DNA of 33,820 nt from Microbacterium sp. (GTDB lineage: Bacteria > Actinomycetota > Actinomycetes > Actinomycetales > Microbacteriaceae), in NCBI GenBank assembly GCA_031277885.1, contig JAITLM010000137.1:1-33820 (forward strand), given 5' to 3'. Each line of letters starts with the position of its first letter. Within the stretch, counting starts at the first letter, position 1. Position numbers and translations under genes: made by a program. Of the stretch, positions 7,752 to 17,050 are shown in pieces. Under the pieces are notes generated by a model. That model had not been told where the DNA came from, did no database searches, and saw nothing but the letters and a program-made list of their open reading frames with translations.

Positions 7752-9155
7752 TCAGTCCGTGTAGGAGTCGGCGACGTCGAGGGCCTCGTCGAGCACGGCG
7801 AGGCCGCGGACCAGCTCGTCCTCGGTGATGACGAGCGGCGGCGCGACGTGCATGCGGTTGAAGTGCGTGAACGGCCAGACGCCGCCCTTCTTCGCGGCCG
7901 CGGCGAACGCGCCCATCGGCGCCGCGTCCGCGCCGGCGGCGTTGAACGGCACGAGGGGCTCGCGGGTCTCCTTCGAGCGCACCAGCTCCACGGCCCAGAA
8001 CAGTCCCTGTCCGCGCACCTCGCCGACGCTCGGGTGCTTCTCGACCCAGGCCTCGAGCGTGGGCTGCACGATCCGGGCGCCGAGGTCGCGCACGTGCTCC
8101 AGGATCCCGTCGCGGCGGAACACCTCGAAGGTCGCGACGCCGGCCGCGCAGGCCAGCGGGTGACCCGAGTAGGTGAGCCCGCCCGCGAACGAGACGTTGT
8201 CGAACGCCGCCGCGATCCGGTCGGAGATCACGACGCCGCCGAGCGGCACGTACCCGGAGTTCACGCCCTTCGCGAAGGTGATGAGATCCGGCTTCGCGTC
8301 GAACGCGTCGATGCCGAACCACTCGCCGAGCCGGCCGAAGCCGACCATGACCTCGTCCGCGATGTAGACGATGCCGTAGCGGTCGCACAGGTCGCGCACG
8401 CCCTGCAGGTACCCCGGCGGCGGCACGAGCACGCCGTTCGTGCCGACGACCGTCTCGATGATGATCGCCGCGATCGTGTTCGGGCCCTCGAGCCGGATCG
8501 TCTGCTCCAGGTGCTCGAGCGCGCGCTGCGACTCCTCGGCGAGCGTCGTCGAGTGGAACGCCGTGCGGTACAGGTACGGCCCGAAGAACCGCACCGTGCC
8601 GTTGTCGACCGAGTCGTTCGCCCAGCGCCGCGGGTCGCCGGTCAGCGAGATCGCGGTCGCCGTGGAGCCGTGGTAGCTGCGGTACATCGACAGCACCTTG
8701 CGGCGGCCGGTCGCGGTGCGCGCCATGCGCACCGCGTACTCGTTCGCGTCCGCGCCGCCGTTCGTGAAGAACACCTTCTCCATGCCCTCAGGGGCGACCT
8801 CGGCGATGAGCCGGGCCAGCTCGCCGCGCACGTCGTTCGCGATCGACGGCTGGATCGTCGCCAGGCGTCCCGCCTGCTGCTGGATCGCGGCGACGAGATC
8901 GGGCTGCTGGTGACCCAGGTTCAGGTTCACCAGCTGGCTCGAGAAGTCGAGGTAGGCGTTGCCCTGATAGTCCCAGAACGTGGATCCCTCGCCCGCGGCG
9001 ACGGGCACCGGGTCGATGAGCGCCTGGGCGCTCCAGGAGTGGAACACGTGCGCGCGGTCGTCGGCGCGCACCTGCGCCTCGGCCTCGGCGGCCGGCAGGG
9101 CGTGCACGGCGCCGTGCCGGTCGGTGAAGCGGGCGGTGTCGGTGAGAGTGCTCAT
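7752..9155 (-). CDS. Class III (omega-amino acid) aminotransferase, PLP-dependent
   Basis: Transfers an amino group from an omega-amino acid or amine to a keto acid (pyruvate or 2-oxoglutarate). The product has 467 residues, normal for class III. Visible features are the phosphate-binding block TNGGADANEYAVR (about 131-143), Asp267 in IADEV, which contacts the PLP ring nitrogen, and the Schiff-base Lys296 in ITFAKGVNSGY. ATG 9155 is chosen because AAAGGA lies about ten bases upstream; the frame continues further into the neighbouring gene without conserved content. It is 19 bases downstream of the semialdehyde dehydrogenase gene and probably shares its transcript. A beta-alanine, taurine or GABA substrate would fit that neighbour. 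The specificity is inferred from context only. Confidence 0.92.
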   Translation of the reverse strand: MSTLTDTARFTDRHGAVHALPAAEAEAQVRADDRAHVFHSWSAQALIDPVPVAAGEGSTFWDYQGNAYLDFSSQLVNLNLGHQQPDLVAAIQQQAGRLATIQPSIANDVRGELARLIAEVAPEGMEKVFFTNGGADANEYAVRMARTATGRRKVLSMYRSYHGSTATAISLTGDPRRWANDSVDNGTVRFFGPYLYRTAFHSTTLAEESQRALEHLEQTIRLEGPNTIAAIIIETVVGTNGVLVPPPGYLQGVRDLCDRYGIVYIADEVMVGFGRLGEWFGIDAFDAKPDLITFAKGVNSGYVPLGGVVISDRIAAAFDNVSFAGGLTYSGHPLACAAGVATFEVFRRDGILEHVRDLGARIVQPTLEAWVEKHPSVGEVRGQGLFWAVELVRSKETREPLVPFNAAGADAAPMGAFAAAAKKGGVWPFTHFNRMHVAPPLVITEDELVRGLAVLDEALDVADSYTD

Positions 9156-9174
9156 GGCTCGGATCCTTTCCGCG

Positions 9175-10692
<1,518 letters not shown>

Positions 10693-10805
10693 GTGATGCT
10701 CCTCGGGTCGGGGGTTTCGATGAGATCAGGACGCGGATCCGGACACTCTGATCGGACGCGTCCGCGGGCTTGCTCTCCCATGCTGGCAAAGGGGAGGATG
10801 GATCC

Positions 10806-12449
10806 GTGCCCGCAGATCGTCTGAACTTCGCCGCTGATCGGACAGATCGTCCGGACCGGCTCCCCAGCGATCGCGACCCCGGACTCCCGACGGTCGCCGA
10901 CGCCCTCGACGTGGCCTCGCTGCAGGCCGGGATCCCCGAGGTGCTGGCCGGATCCGTCGACGTCCCGGTGCGCTGGGTGCACGTGTCCGACAGCGACCGG
11001 GTGGCTGCCCTGCTCGACGGCGGGGAGCTGCTGCTCACGACGGGCGCCGGCTGGCCCGGTGCCGCCGACGCCCTCGCCCGGCTCGTCGACGAGTTGGCCG
11101 ATGCGGGCCTCGCCGGTATCGTGCTGGAGCTCGGCACGCGGTTCGCCGTGGTGCCGCCGCCGCTGGTCGCCGCCTGCCGCGCGCGGGACCTCGCTCTCGT
11201 GACCCTCGACCGCGAGGTGAAGTTCGTCACGGTCACCGAGGAGGTGCACCGCCGCATCATCGCCGGGCAGGTCGAGGCGCTGCAGGAGCGGCAGCGGCTG
11301 CACGAGCTGTTCACCGGGCTGAGCCTGCGCGGTGCGCCGGTCGAGGTGGTCGTCCGGGAGACCGCGCGGGCGCTGCGGGCGCCGGTCGTGCTGGAGGACC
11401 TCGCGCACGAGGTCGTCGTCGCCGACCCGTTCGACCTCGCCGAGGCCGAGGTGCTGGACGGCTGGACGGGACGATCGCGCCGCCTGCCGCAGGAGTGGAC
11501 GCGCGTGCCGGTCGCCGCCCGTGGCACGCGATGGGGTGAGCTGATCGCGCTGCCGGGACCGCCGCACCCCGCGGGGCCCGCGACGGTGCTGGAGCAGGCC
11601 GCCACGGCGCTCGCGCTCTCCCGGCTCGCGGACGGCGAGGGCGCCTGGGCGCGACTGCGGGCGGAGGGACTGATCGGCGCGCTGCTCGGCGAGCGGTACG
11701 TGACGGTCGCCGACATCGAGGCGCGGCTGGAGTCGTCCGGCTTCCCGGTGCGCGGGCGCGCGCTGTACGCGGTCGTGTCGATCGCGGGAGGGGCCACGGC
11801 CCGTTCCGGGCGCGACGATCCGCACAGGTCGCGACGATCCGCACACGATTCCGCCGAGAACCTGCGCGCATCGTCGCAGGCTGTGCAGATCGTCGCGGAG
11901 TCGCAGGCACAGGCGGACCCGACGGCGCGGGCCGACGTCCGCACCTTGACGGCCGACGTCGGATCCGAGCGGATCCTGCTGGTGTCGCTGCCCGCCGGGG
12001 CGCGCCTGCCGGATCCGGTCATCGCGGAGCTGGAGTCGGGCGCCGTCGGCGATCCCGCAGCGACGACCGCGGAACTGCTCGCCGCGATCCCGGTCGTGCG
12101 GCGCCTCGCCCGCCAGGCCGCGCCCGGCTCCGTGCTGCGCGTGGCGGACCGGCCCCTCGCGCGCCTCGCCGCCGAGCTCAGCGGCGACCACCGGCTCCAG
12201 GAGCACAGCGCACGCCTGCTCGCGCCGCTCATCCGCCACGACGACGCGACGGACGGCGACCTGCTCCGGGTGCTGCGCGCCGTGGTGGCGCACCCGGGGA
12301 ACCGTACCGCGGCGGCGAACGCCTCGCACCTGTCCCGCTCGGTGTTCTACCAGCGCCTCGGCCTCATCGCGGATCTGCTCGGCGCCGATCTCGAGGACGG
12401 CGAGACGCTCTCGGCCCTGCACCTGGCGCTGCTCGCACACGGGCGGTGA
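10806..12449 (+). CDS. PucR-family transcriptional regulator
   Basis: Probable activator of the divergent mmsA/aminotransferase operon. The N-terminal PucR domain (about residues 25-150) has TVADALD and GGELLLTTGAGWPG. The C-terminal helix-turn-helix of PucR/CdaR type (about 480-545) includes NRTAAANASHLSRSVFYQRL. GTG 10806 is preferred over an upstream in-frame ATG at 10770 because AGGGGAGG ends eight bases before it; the product then has 547 residues. Between the two domains, about residues 335-365, lies a charged, low-complexity stretch encoded by a paired direct/inverted repeat (11813-11895) that looks inserted in frame. Short CAGATCGTC words also recur in the first 20 codons. The inducer is unknown, perhaps an amine or amino acid. 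Confidence 0.9.
   Translation: MPADRLNFAADRTDRPDRLPSDRDPGLPTVADALDVASLQAGIPEVLAGSVDVPVRWVHVSDSDRVAALLDGGELLLTTGAGWPGAADALARLVDELADAGLAGIVLELGTRFAVVPPPLVAACRARDLALVTLDREVKFVTVTEEVHRRIIAGQVEALQERQRLHELFTGLSLRGAPVEVVVRETARALRAPVVLEDLAHEVVVADPFDLAEAEVLDGWTGRSRRLPQEWTRVPVAARGTRWGELIALPGPPHPAGPATVLEQAATALALSRLADGEGAWARLRAEGLIGALLGERYVTVADIEARLESSGFPVRGRALYAVVSIAGGATARSGRDDPHRSRRSAHDSAENLRASSQAVQIVAESQAQADPTARADVRTLTADVGSERILLVSLPAGARLPDPVIAELESGAVGDPAATTAELLAAIPVVRRLARQAAPGSVLRVADRPLARLAAELSGDHRLQEHSARLLAPLIRHDDATDGDLLRVLRAVVAHPGNRTAAANASHLSRSVFYQRLGLIADLLGADLEDGETLSALHLALLAHGR
11813..11895. repeat. Paired direct/inverted word repeat inside the PucR-type gene (word CGACGATCCGCACA)
   Basis: Direct words CGACGATCCGCACA at 11813-11826 and 11832-11845; inverted words at 11869-11876 (CATCGTCG) and 11882-11895 (TGTGCAGATCGTCG). 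The period is 19 bases on both sides. The element is translated in frame and encodes a polar, low-complexity segment between the two regulatory domains. The architecture equals that of the ATPase-linker element, but the word differs. Confidence 0.75.
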
Positions 12450-12471
12450 CGGGCCGCCGCCACCGCCCGTG
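12438..12471. terminator. Hairpin between convergent genes, likely bidirectional terminator
   Basis: CACGGGCGGTG (12438-12448) is perfectly complementary to CACCGCCCGTG (12461-12471), with a 12-base loop. The left arm overlaps the stop codon of the regulator gene. The facing minus-strand gene stops at 12479. No T-run follows, which is usual in this GC range. Confidence 0.6.
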
Positions 12472-12478
12472 CCCCGTG

Positions 12479-12904
12479 TCAGCCGACGGCGCGCGCCCCT
12501 CCCATCACGCGCTCCCTCATCTCAGGCGAGGGCTCGCCGAGCGCGATGATGTTGTCCTCGGTGTCGCTGAACCAGGCGCCGCGCAGGCCGCCGAGATCCG
12601 CGATGCCGTCGACCGTCTTCAGCCCGGGGAAGTCGTAGTCGTGGAACTCGACTCCTCGCGAGCGCAGCTCCGCCACGTCGCGGTCGATGTCGTCCGTCAC
12701 GAGGTTGAGGGCGGTGTTCTTGGCCGTGCCGGCGAAGTCGGTGCGGTACACCAGCACGACGGCGCCTCCGACGTCGTAGAACAGGTTCTCCGAGGCGGCG
12801 TCCGTGTAGATCGGGTCGCGATCGAGCACGTCGTGCCACCAGCGCTTGGCGCGATCGAGGTCCGTCACCGGAAGGACGGCCGTCGCCATGAGTTTCTCGA
12901 ACAT
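12479..12904 (-). CDS. VOC-family (glyoxalase/bleomycin-resistance fold) protein
   Basis: Small metal-binding-fold protein of 141 residues with one VOC module built of two beta-alpha-beta-beta-beta halves. Visible features are the first strand ATAVLPVTDLDRAKRWWHDVL, the segment NLFYDVGGAVVLVYRT, and the closing GAWFSDTEDNIIALGEPS typical of the family end. Candidate metal ligands are few, so the reaction cannot be assigned. The family includes lyases, dioxygenases and drug-binding proteins. The ATG at 12904 has no strong ribosome-binding site, so the start is moderately certain. It lies between two hairpins and seems to be a single-gene transcript. No functional link to its neighbours is evident. 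Confidence 0.85.
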   Translation of the reverse strand: MFEKLMATAVLPVTDLDRAKRWWHDVLDRDPIYTDAASENLFYDVGGAVVLVYRTDFAGTAKNTALNLVTDDIDRDVAELRSRGVEFHDYDFPGLKTVDGIADLGGLRGAWFSDTEDNIIALGEPSPEMRERVMGGARAVG

Positions 12905-12955
12905 GATGAGCCCCAGCCCAGGGGGTTGTCATCCCCGCGTCGGCCCAGCACAACG

Positions 12956-12976
12956 CCGCGCCGCTCGGGCGCGCGG
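12956..12976. terminator. GC-rich hairpin downstream of the cupin gene
   Basis: CCGCGC (12956-12961) pairs with GCGCGG (12971-12976) across a nine-base loop, about 60 bases beyond the cupin stop on the minus strand and just upstream of the VOC gene. It is a plausible terminator for the oxidoreductase-cupin transcript. The short stem keeps confidence low. Confidence 0.35.
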
Positions 12977-13034
12977 ATGAGGTCCCCGCGCTGATTCTAT
13001 TCCCGTGCTCCCCCGTCGAGAAGGCCTCCGGCGC

Positions 13035-13379
13035 TCAGGCGATGTAGACCTTGCGCAGGGTCTCGGTCACGATCCAGGTCGTCCGCATGCCCTCGGCGAG
13101 GCGCACGACGGATCCGGGACCGATCTCGAGATCCGGCAGCGCGGGATCCTCGAAGACGACGGTCGCGCGCCCCGAGAGCACGATGAAGAGCTCGTCGACC
13201 TCGGTGTCGCACGCGGTGCCGGGCGTCATCTCCCAGATGCCGATCTCGCGGTCGCCGGTGTCGTCGAGCACGGCGCTCGCGGTGGTCGGAGCACCGGACA
13301 CGACCTCCTCCGCGGGCAGGGGCTCGTGGGCGAGGACGAGATCGGTCACGGCGGTGCCGGCAGCAGGCAGAGCGGTCAT
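13035..13379 (-). CDS. Cupin-domain protein (DUF861/Cupin_3 type)
   Basis: A 114-residue single-domain beta-barrel protein. The cupin core is visible as GIWEMTPGTACDTEVDELFIVLSGRATVVFED, followed by the second motif GPGSVVRLAEGMRTTW. Unlike many cupins it lacks a clear His-His metal pair, as Cupin_3 members often do. The ATG at 13379 overlaps the stop of the FAD oxidoreductase gene by four bases, so it is translationally coupled. Small cupins of this type commonly accompany PuuB-like oxidases in amine-catabolism clusters, where their exact role is unclear. The frame continues far upstream only as a shadow of the oxidoreductase gene, so the short form is taken. Confidence 0.88.
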   Translation of the reverse strand: MTALPAAGTAVTDLVLAHEPLPAEEVVSGAPTTASAVLDDTGDREIGIWEMTPGTACDTEVDELFIVLSGRATVVFEDPALPDLEIGPGSVVRLAEGMRTTWIVTETLRKVYIA

Positions 13380-14770
13380 GAGTCGAACCCCATTCCGACG
13401 GCGTCGAGCGTCTTCAGGAACAGGTTGCGCCTGCCCCGGTTGTGATCGGCCTGGTTCATCGCGGCGCGCACGAGGTTGACCCCGATCGAGGCCGCCGGCT
13501 CGGGCGGGAACGGGATCGGCTTCGTGCGCACCATCTCGAGCCGGGTGCGCTCGGTGGTGAGCCCCGCGAGCTCGTCGAGCATGACGTCGGCCGCGAACCG
13601 GGTGGCTCCGACGCCGAGGCCGGTGAAGCCGGTCGCGTACGCGACCCGGCCGCCGCGCGCGGTGCCGAAGAACGCGCAGAACCGGCTGCACGAGTCGATC
13701 GCCCCGGCCCAGCGGTGCGTGAAGCGCAGCCCTTCGAGCTGCGGGAACGTGGTGAAGAAGTGCGAGGCGAGCCTTCGGAAGCTCTCCGGCCGCTCCTCGT
13801 ACTCCTCGCGCACCTTGCCGCCGAAGTGGTAGACGGCGTCGTAGCCGCCGAACAGCATCCGGTTGTCGGCGCTCAGCCGGTAGTAGTGGAACTGGTTCGC
13901 GCTGTCGGCGAGGCCCTGGCGGTTCTTCCAGCCGATCGCGTCGTACTGCTCGGCCGTGAGCGGCTCCGTCATGAGCGCGTAGTCGTAGACGGGCACGGTC
14001 ATGAGGCGGTTGCGCTTGAGCAGGGAGGGGAAAACGTTCGTGGCGAGCGCGACCTGGTCTGCCACGACCGAGCCGTTCTCGGCGGTCAGGGTCTGCGCGC
14101 CCTTGCCGCTCAGTCCCGTGACGCGCGTGCGCTCGAAGATCCGCACCCCGAGCTCGGTCGCGACGCGGGCGAGCTCGAACGCGAGCTTCGCCGGATGCAC
14201 CATCGCGCATCCGGTGCGGTCCCAGGATCCGGCGAGGTAGGTCGGGGAGGCGACCTCGGCCTGCACGGCCGCCTCGTCGAGGAAGTCGTCGCCCTCCATC
14301 CACGCGACCTGATGCGGCTCGACGGCCACGGCCATCTGGCCGGTGCGCTCCCAGTCCACGTCCATGCCGTAGCGCTCGATCGTGTCCTGGATGCCGTCGA
14401 GGTTCTCCAGCCCGAGGCGCTCGAGCTGCTCCATCTCGTCCGGCCAGCGGTTCATGCCGTTCTCTTCGCCGTGCGTGAGGCTCGCCTCGCAGAACCCGCC
14501 GTTGCGGCCCGACGCCGCCCAGCCCACCCGGTTGGCCTCGAGCAGCACCACGCTGCGCTGCGGGTCGCGCTCCTTGGCGCGGATCGCGGTCCAGAGGCCC
14601 GCGTATCCCCCGCCGACGATCGCGAGATCGGCGCGCTCCTGCCCCGACAGCGCCGGATAGGCGGGGCGCTCGACGTCGTCGAGCCAGAACGCGGCATGCG
14701 CGGTGTTCTCGAGAGAGCGCTCGATGACCGAAGCGCTCGGCTGCCGTCGTTCGAAGACGGTCGTTCCCAT
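13376..14770 (-). CDS. FAD-dependent amine oxidoreductase, PuuB/gamma-glutamylputrescine oxidase-like
   Basis: DAO-family flavoprotein of 464 residues. The FAD-binding Rossmann motif IVGGGYAGLWTA is at about 51-62, followed by VVLLEAN (Glu79, ribose binding) and GRNGGF (88-93), the signature that separates PuuB/OrdL-like proteins from other DAO enzymes. The late block GRVAYATGFTGLGVGATRF closes the FAD site. Such enzymes oxidise a primary or gamma-glutamylated amine to an aldehyde with release of ammonia and H2O2. Its neighbours are an Lrp/AsnC regulator upstream and an aminobutyraldehyde-type dehydrogenase across the divergent promoter, which suggests polyamine use. No glutamine-synthetase-like puuA is in the window, so a free amine rather than a glutamylated one may be the substrate; this is inference. 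Confidence 0.88.
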   Translation of the reverse strand: MGTTVFERRQPSASVIERSLENTAHAAFWLDDVERPAYPALSGQERADLAIVGGGYAGLWTAIRAKERDPQRSVVLLEANRVGWAASGRNGGFCEASLTHGEENGMNRWPDEMEQLERLGLENLDGIQDTIERYGMDVDWERTGQMAVAVEPHQVAWMEGDDFLDEAAVQAEVASPTYLAGSWDRTGCAMVHPAKLAFELARVATELGVRIFERTRVTGLSGKGAQTLTAENGSVVADQVALATNVFPSLLKRNRLMTVPVYDYALMTEPLTAEQYDAIGWKNRQGLADSANQFHYYRLSADNRMLFGGYDAVYHFGGKVREEYEERPESFRRLASHFFTTFPQLEGLRFTHRWAGAIDSCSRFCAFFGTARGGRVAYATGFTGLGVGATRFAADVMLDELAGLTTERTRLEMVRTKPIPFPPEPAASIGVNLVRAAMNQADHNRGRRNLFLKTLDAVGMGFDS

Positions 14771-14808
14771 GATGATTCCTTGTCCGGGAGGGTGGGGTGG
14801 TCTTTCGC

Positions 14809-14830
14809 CGGGGCGCGACGCAGCGCCCCG
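14809..14830. terminator. Hairpin between the Lrp-type and oxidoreductase genes
   Basis: CGGGGCGC (14809-14816) pairs perfectly with GCGCCCCG (14823-14830) across a six-base loop. It lies about 50 bases beyond the Lrp-type gene's stop and upstream of the oxidoreductase start on the minus strand. It may end or attenuate the regulator transcript before the catabolic genes. Confidence 0.5.
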
Positions 14831-14876
14831 GGTGCCGCGGTGCGGCCGGGTTCGGGAGAGCGGCAGGCTCAGCGGA

Positions 14877-15344
14877 TCAGCGCGTGCCCCAGTTGTAGAG
14901 GTCCTTGTGGAGCCCCGCGTAGAGGAAGCACTCGGTGTGCGAGACGCCCTCGATGGTGCGGATCCGCGTCGCGATCAGCTCGAGCAGATCCTCATCGCTC
15001 TCGCAGATGGCCTCGGCGAGGATGTCGAAGGATCCGAGCGTCACGTTGACATATGCGATCTCGGGAATATTCGCGATCGCCTCCGCGGCGACACGCGGAT
15101 CCCCGTCGACGCGGATGCCCAGCATCGCCATGCGGGAGAATCCGAGTTGACGAGGATCGGTCACCGCGACGATCTGCACCACGCCGCTGTCGGTGAGGCG
15201 CTGCACGCGCTGTCGGACGGCGGCCTCGCTGAGACCCACGGCACGCCCGATCTCGGCGTAGGGTCGACGACCGTCCTCCTGCAGCAGTTCGATGATCCGC
15301 TTCGAGACGTCGTCAAGAACCGGCACCTTCGGCTTGTCGCTCAT
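14877..15344 (-). CDS. Lrp/AsnC-family transcriptional regulator
   Basis: DNA-binding regulator of 155 residues, the usual family size. The N-terminal winged helix-turn-helix (about residues 8-58) reads DDVSKRIIELLQEDGR then AEIGRAVGLSEAAVRQRVQRL, and the C-terminal ligand-sensing RAM/AsnC domain includes VNVTLGSFDILAEAICES. ATG 15344 is chosen because it begins the conserved region; the open frame continues upstream through the intergenic promoter without homology. A GGAG lies about 14 bases upstream. The gene is divergent from the aldehyde dehydrogenase gene, with 100 bases between starts, and precedes the FAD oxidoreductase gene on the same strand. It probably controls both, as Lrp-type regulators do in polyamine and amino-acid catabolism. 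The effector is unknown. Confidence 0.92.
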   Translation of the reverse strand: MSDKPKVPVLDDVSKRIIELLQEDGRRPYAEIGRAVGLSEAAVRQRVQRLTDSGVVQIVAVTDPRQLGFSRMAMLGIRVDGDPRVAAEAIANIPEIAYVNVTLGSFDILAEAICESDEDLLELIATRIRTIEGVSHTECFLYAGLHKDLYNWGTR

Positions 15345-15388
15345 GTGACGATCTTGACACTCCTGGCGATGCCCTGCAACTGATTTCG

Positions 15389-15437
15389 CAGAATCTGATC
15401 CAGATTTCTTCCGATTCCGTCGATTCTGGCCTATTCT
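15389..15437 (+). promoter_or_regulatory. Divergent regulatory region: candidate Lrp-type operator and leaderless -10 for the aldehyde dehydrogenase
   Basis: CAGAATC (15389-15395) and GATTCTG (15422-15428) form an inverted repeat with related AGATTTC and GATTCCG words between them, in an unusually AT-rich patch. TATTCT at 15432-15437 sits seven bases before ATG 15445, so transcription would begin at or next to the start codon. No ribosome-binding site is present. The operator assignment is inference from position and symmetry. Confidence 0.4.
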
Positions 15438-15444
15438 TTTCACC

Positions 15445-16893
15445 ATGCAGAGCACCCCGTCTGAAACAGCACTGTTGCAGAACTTCATCGGCGGCCGCTC
15501 CGTCGCCGCGCACGGCGAGGGCCGCATGGACCTCATCGACCCGGTCACGGAACAGGTGTACGGCCAGGCCCCGATCTCGGATCAGAGCGACGTCGACGCC
15601 GCCTACGCCGCCGCGGCCGCCGCCTTCCCGCTCTGGCGCGACACCACTCCGGCCGCGCGTCAGCTCGCGCTGTTCCGGATCGCCGATGCGATGGCCGCGC
15701 GGGCCGAGGAGTTCGCCGACCTGGAGTCCCAGGACACCGGAAAGCCGCGCGCGAACCTCGTGGCCGACGAGATCGACCAGTCGGTCGACCAGCTGCGCTT
15801 CTTCGCGGGAGCGGCGCGGAGCCTCGAGGGCCGGGCCGCCGCGGAGTACATGGCGGGGCACACCTCCTACGTGCGGCGCGAGCCGATCGGAGTGATCGGC
15901 CAGGTCACCCCGTGGAACTACCCGCTGAACATGGCCGTGTGGAAGATCGCCCCCGCGCTGGCCGCCGGGAACACCGTGGTGCTGAAGCCCGCCGAGGCCA
16001 CTCCGCTCACGACCCTCCTGCTCGCGGAGATCGTCGCCGAGCACACGCCCGCGGGAACCCTCAACGTCGTGCTGGGCGACCGCAGCACGGGCGCCGCCCT
16101 CGTCGCGCACAAGACGCCGCAGATGGTCGCGATCACCGGATCCGTCCGGGCCGGAATGGCCGTCGCCGAGTCGGCCGCGGCCGACGTGAAGCGCGTGCAT
16201 CTCGAGCTCGGCGGCAAGGCCCCCGCGATCGTGTTCCCGGATGCGTCGATCGAGAAGGCCGCGGAGGGCATCGTGACCGGCGCGTTCTTCAACGCCGGGC
16301 AGGACTGCACCGCCGCGACCCGCGTGATCGTGCACGCCTCGGTGCACAACGCCCTCGTGAAGGCACTCGTCGAGCGGGTGCGCACGCACGCCCGCACGGG
16401 CGCTCCGCAGGAGGAGGGCGTGTTCTTCGGCCCCCTCTCGAGCGCCGCGCAGCTCGCCCAGGTGCAGGGCTTCGTGGACCGCCTGCCCGCGCACGCCACG
16501 ATCGAGACCGGCGGCAGGCGACAGGGCGACGTCGGCTACTTCTTCGAGCCGACGATCGTGTCCGGCATGCGCCAGGACGACGAGGCCGTGCAGAGCGAGA
16601 TCTTCGGACCGGTGCTGACCGTGCAGTCCTTCGAGGACGACGACGAGGCCCTCGGCTTCGCGAACGACGTGCCCTTCGCGCTGGCCGCGTCGGTGTGGAC
16701 CACCGACCACACCCGGTCGCTGCGCTTCTCCCGGGATCTGGACTTCGGCTGCGTCTGGATCAACACGCACATCCCGTTCGTGTCGGACATGCCGCACGGC
16801 GGTTTCAAGCACTCCGGCTACGGCAAGGACCTGTCGCAGTACGGCTTCGACGACTACACGCGCATCAAGCACGTGATGAGCGCGCTCGACTGA
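15445..16893 (+). CDS. Aldehyde dehydrogenase, gamma-aminobutyraldehyde (PatD/YdcW-like) type
   Basis: NAD(P)+-dependent enzyme of 482 residues that oxidises an aldehyde to a carboxylate. Catalytic Cys288 is in FNAGQDCTAATRVI, general base Glu254 in VHLELGGKAP, and the oxyanion Asn158 in TPWNYP. The GQDCTA sequence and overall pattern resemble 4-aminobutyraldehyde dehydrogenases. The ATG at 15445 lacks a ribosome-binding site but has a -10-like TATTCT directly before it, pointing to a leaderless message. The gene is divergent from the Lrp-type regulator gene and functionally pairs with the FAD amine oxidoreductase, which would supply the aminoaldehyde. With the class III aminotransferase it would feed GABA or beta-alanine into central metabolism. 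The family call is firm; the aldehyde is inferred. Confidence 0.92.
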   Translation: MQSTPSETALLQNFIGGRSVAAHGEGRMDLIDPVTEQVYGQAPISDQSDVDAAYAAAAAAFPLWRDTTPAARQLALFRIADAMAARAEEFADLESQDTGKPRANLVADEIDQSVDQLRFFAGAARSLEGRAAAEYMAGHTSYVRREPIGVIGQVTPWNYPLNMAVWKIAPALAAGNTVVLKPAEATPLTTLLLAEIVAEHTPAGTLNVVLGDRSTGAALVAHKTPQMVAITGSVRAGMAVAESAAADVKRVHLELGGKAPAIVFPDASIEKAAEGIVTGAFFNAGQDCTAATRVIVHASVHNALVKALVERVRTHARTGAPQEEGVFFGPLSSAAQLAQVQGFVDRLPAHATIETGGRRQGDVGYFFEPTIVSGMRQDDEAVQSEIFGPVLTVQSFEDDDEALGFANDVPFALAASVWTTDHTRSLRFSRDLDFGCVWINTHIPFVSDMPHGGFKHSGYGKDLSQYGFDDYTRIKHVMSALD

Positions 16894-16939
16894 TCGGGGC
16901 CGAGGTGCTACTGTCGCCTACGCCGTGCCGGCACGAGAG

Positions 16940-16950
16940 AAGGAGGTGAT
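16940..16950 (+). promoter_or_regulatory. Perfect Shine-Dalgarno sequence
   Basis: AAGGAGGTGAT is the full complement of the 16S rRNA 3' end. It ends four bases before the ATG of the 16-codon ORF at 16955. No other start in the window shows so long a match. Confidence 0.85.
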
Positions 16951-16954
16951 ACCC

Positions 16955-17005
16955 ATGAACGAATCGACGTGGGTGCTCCTCCTCGGGGTCACGGTCGGGC
17001 GATAG
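16955..17005 (+). CDS. 16-residue leader peptide ORF upstream of the alpha/beta hydrolase
   Basis: The predicted peptide is MNESTWVLLLGVTVGR, preceded by a perfect Shine-Dalgarno sequence. Its body is rich in Leu (CTC CTC CTC) and Val, and it stops with TAG at 17003. A hairpin follows at 17012-17038, and the hydrolase gene starts at 17051. Strong initiation, very short length and a following hairpin resemble translation-coupled attenuators, where ribosome stalling on the leader changes RNA folding. A short membrane-active peptide is an alternative. The peptide is not one I recognise, and nothing here shows what it senses. Confidence 0.6.
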   Translation: MNESTWVLLLGVTVGR

Positions 17006-17011
17006 GTCGTC

Positions 17012-17038
17012 CGGGAGCGCCGTCCATGCGCACTCCCG
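17012..17038 (+). promoter_or_regulatory. Hairpin between leader ORF and hydrolase gene
   Basis: CGGGAG-CGC (17012-17020) pairs with GCG-CA-CTCCCG (17028-17038), a nine-pair stem with a two-base bulge and seven-base loop. It begins six bases after the leader stop and ends 12 bases before the hydrolase ATG. A ribosome paused on the leader could mask or release it. Confidence 0.5.
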
Positions 17039-17050
17039 AAAGGCACGACC

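Noticed and set aside
10770..10805. Upstream ATG for the PucR-type regulator
   Set aside because: The strong AGGGGAGG lies inside this extension and is properly spaced for GTG 10806 instead.
13380..14303. N-terminal extension of the cupin protein into a 422-residue product
   Set aside because: The extension is an Arg-rich shadow of the FAD oxidoreductase gene. The ATGA overlap supports the short cupin.
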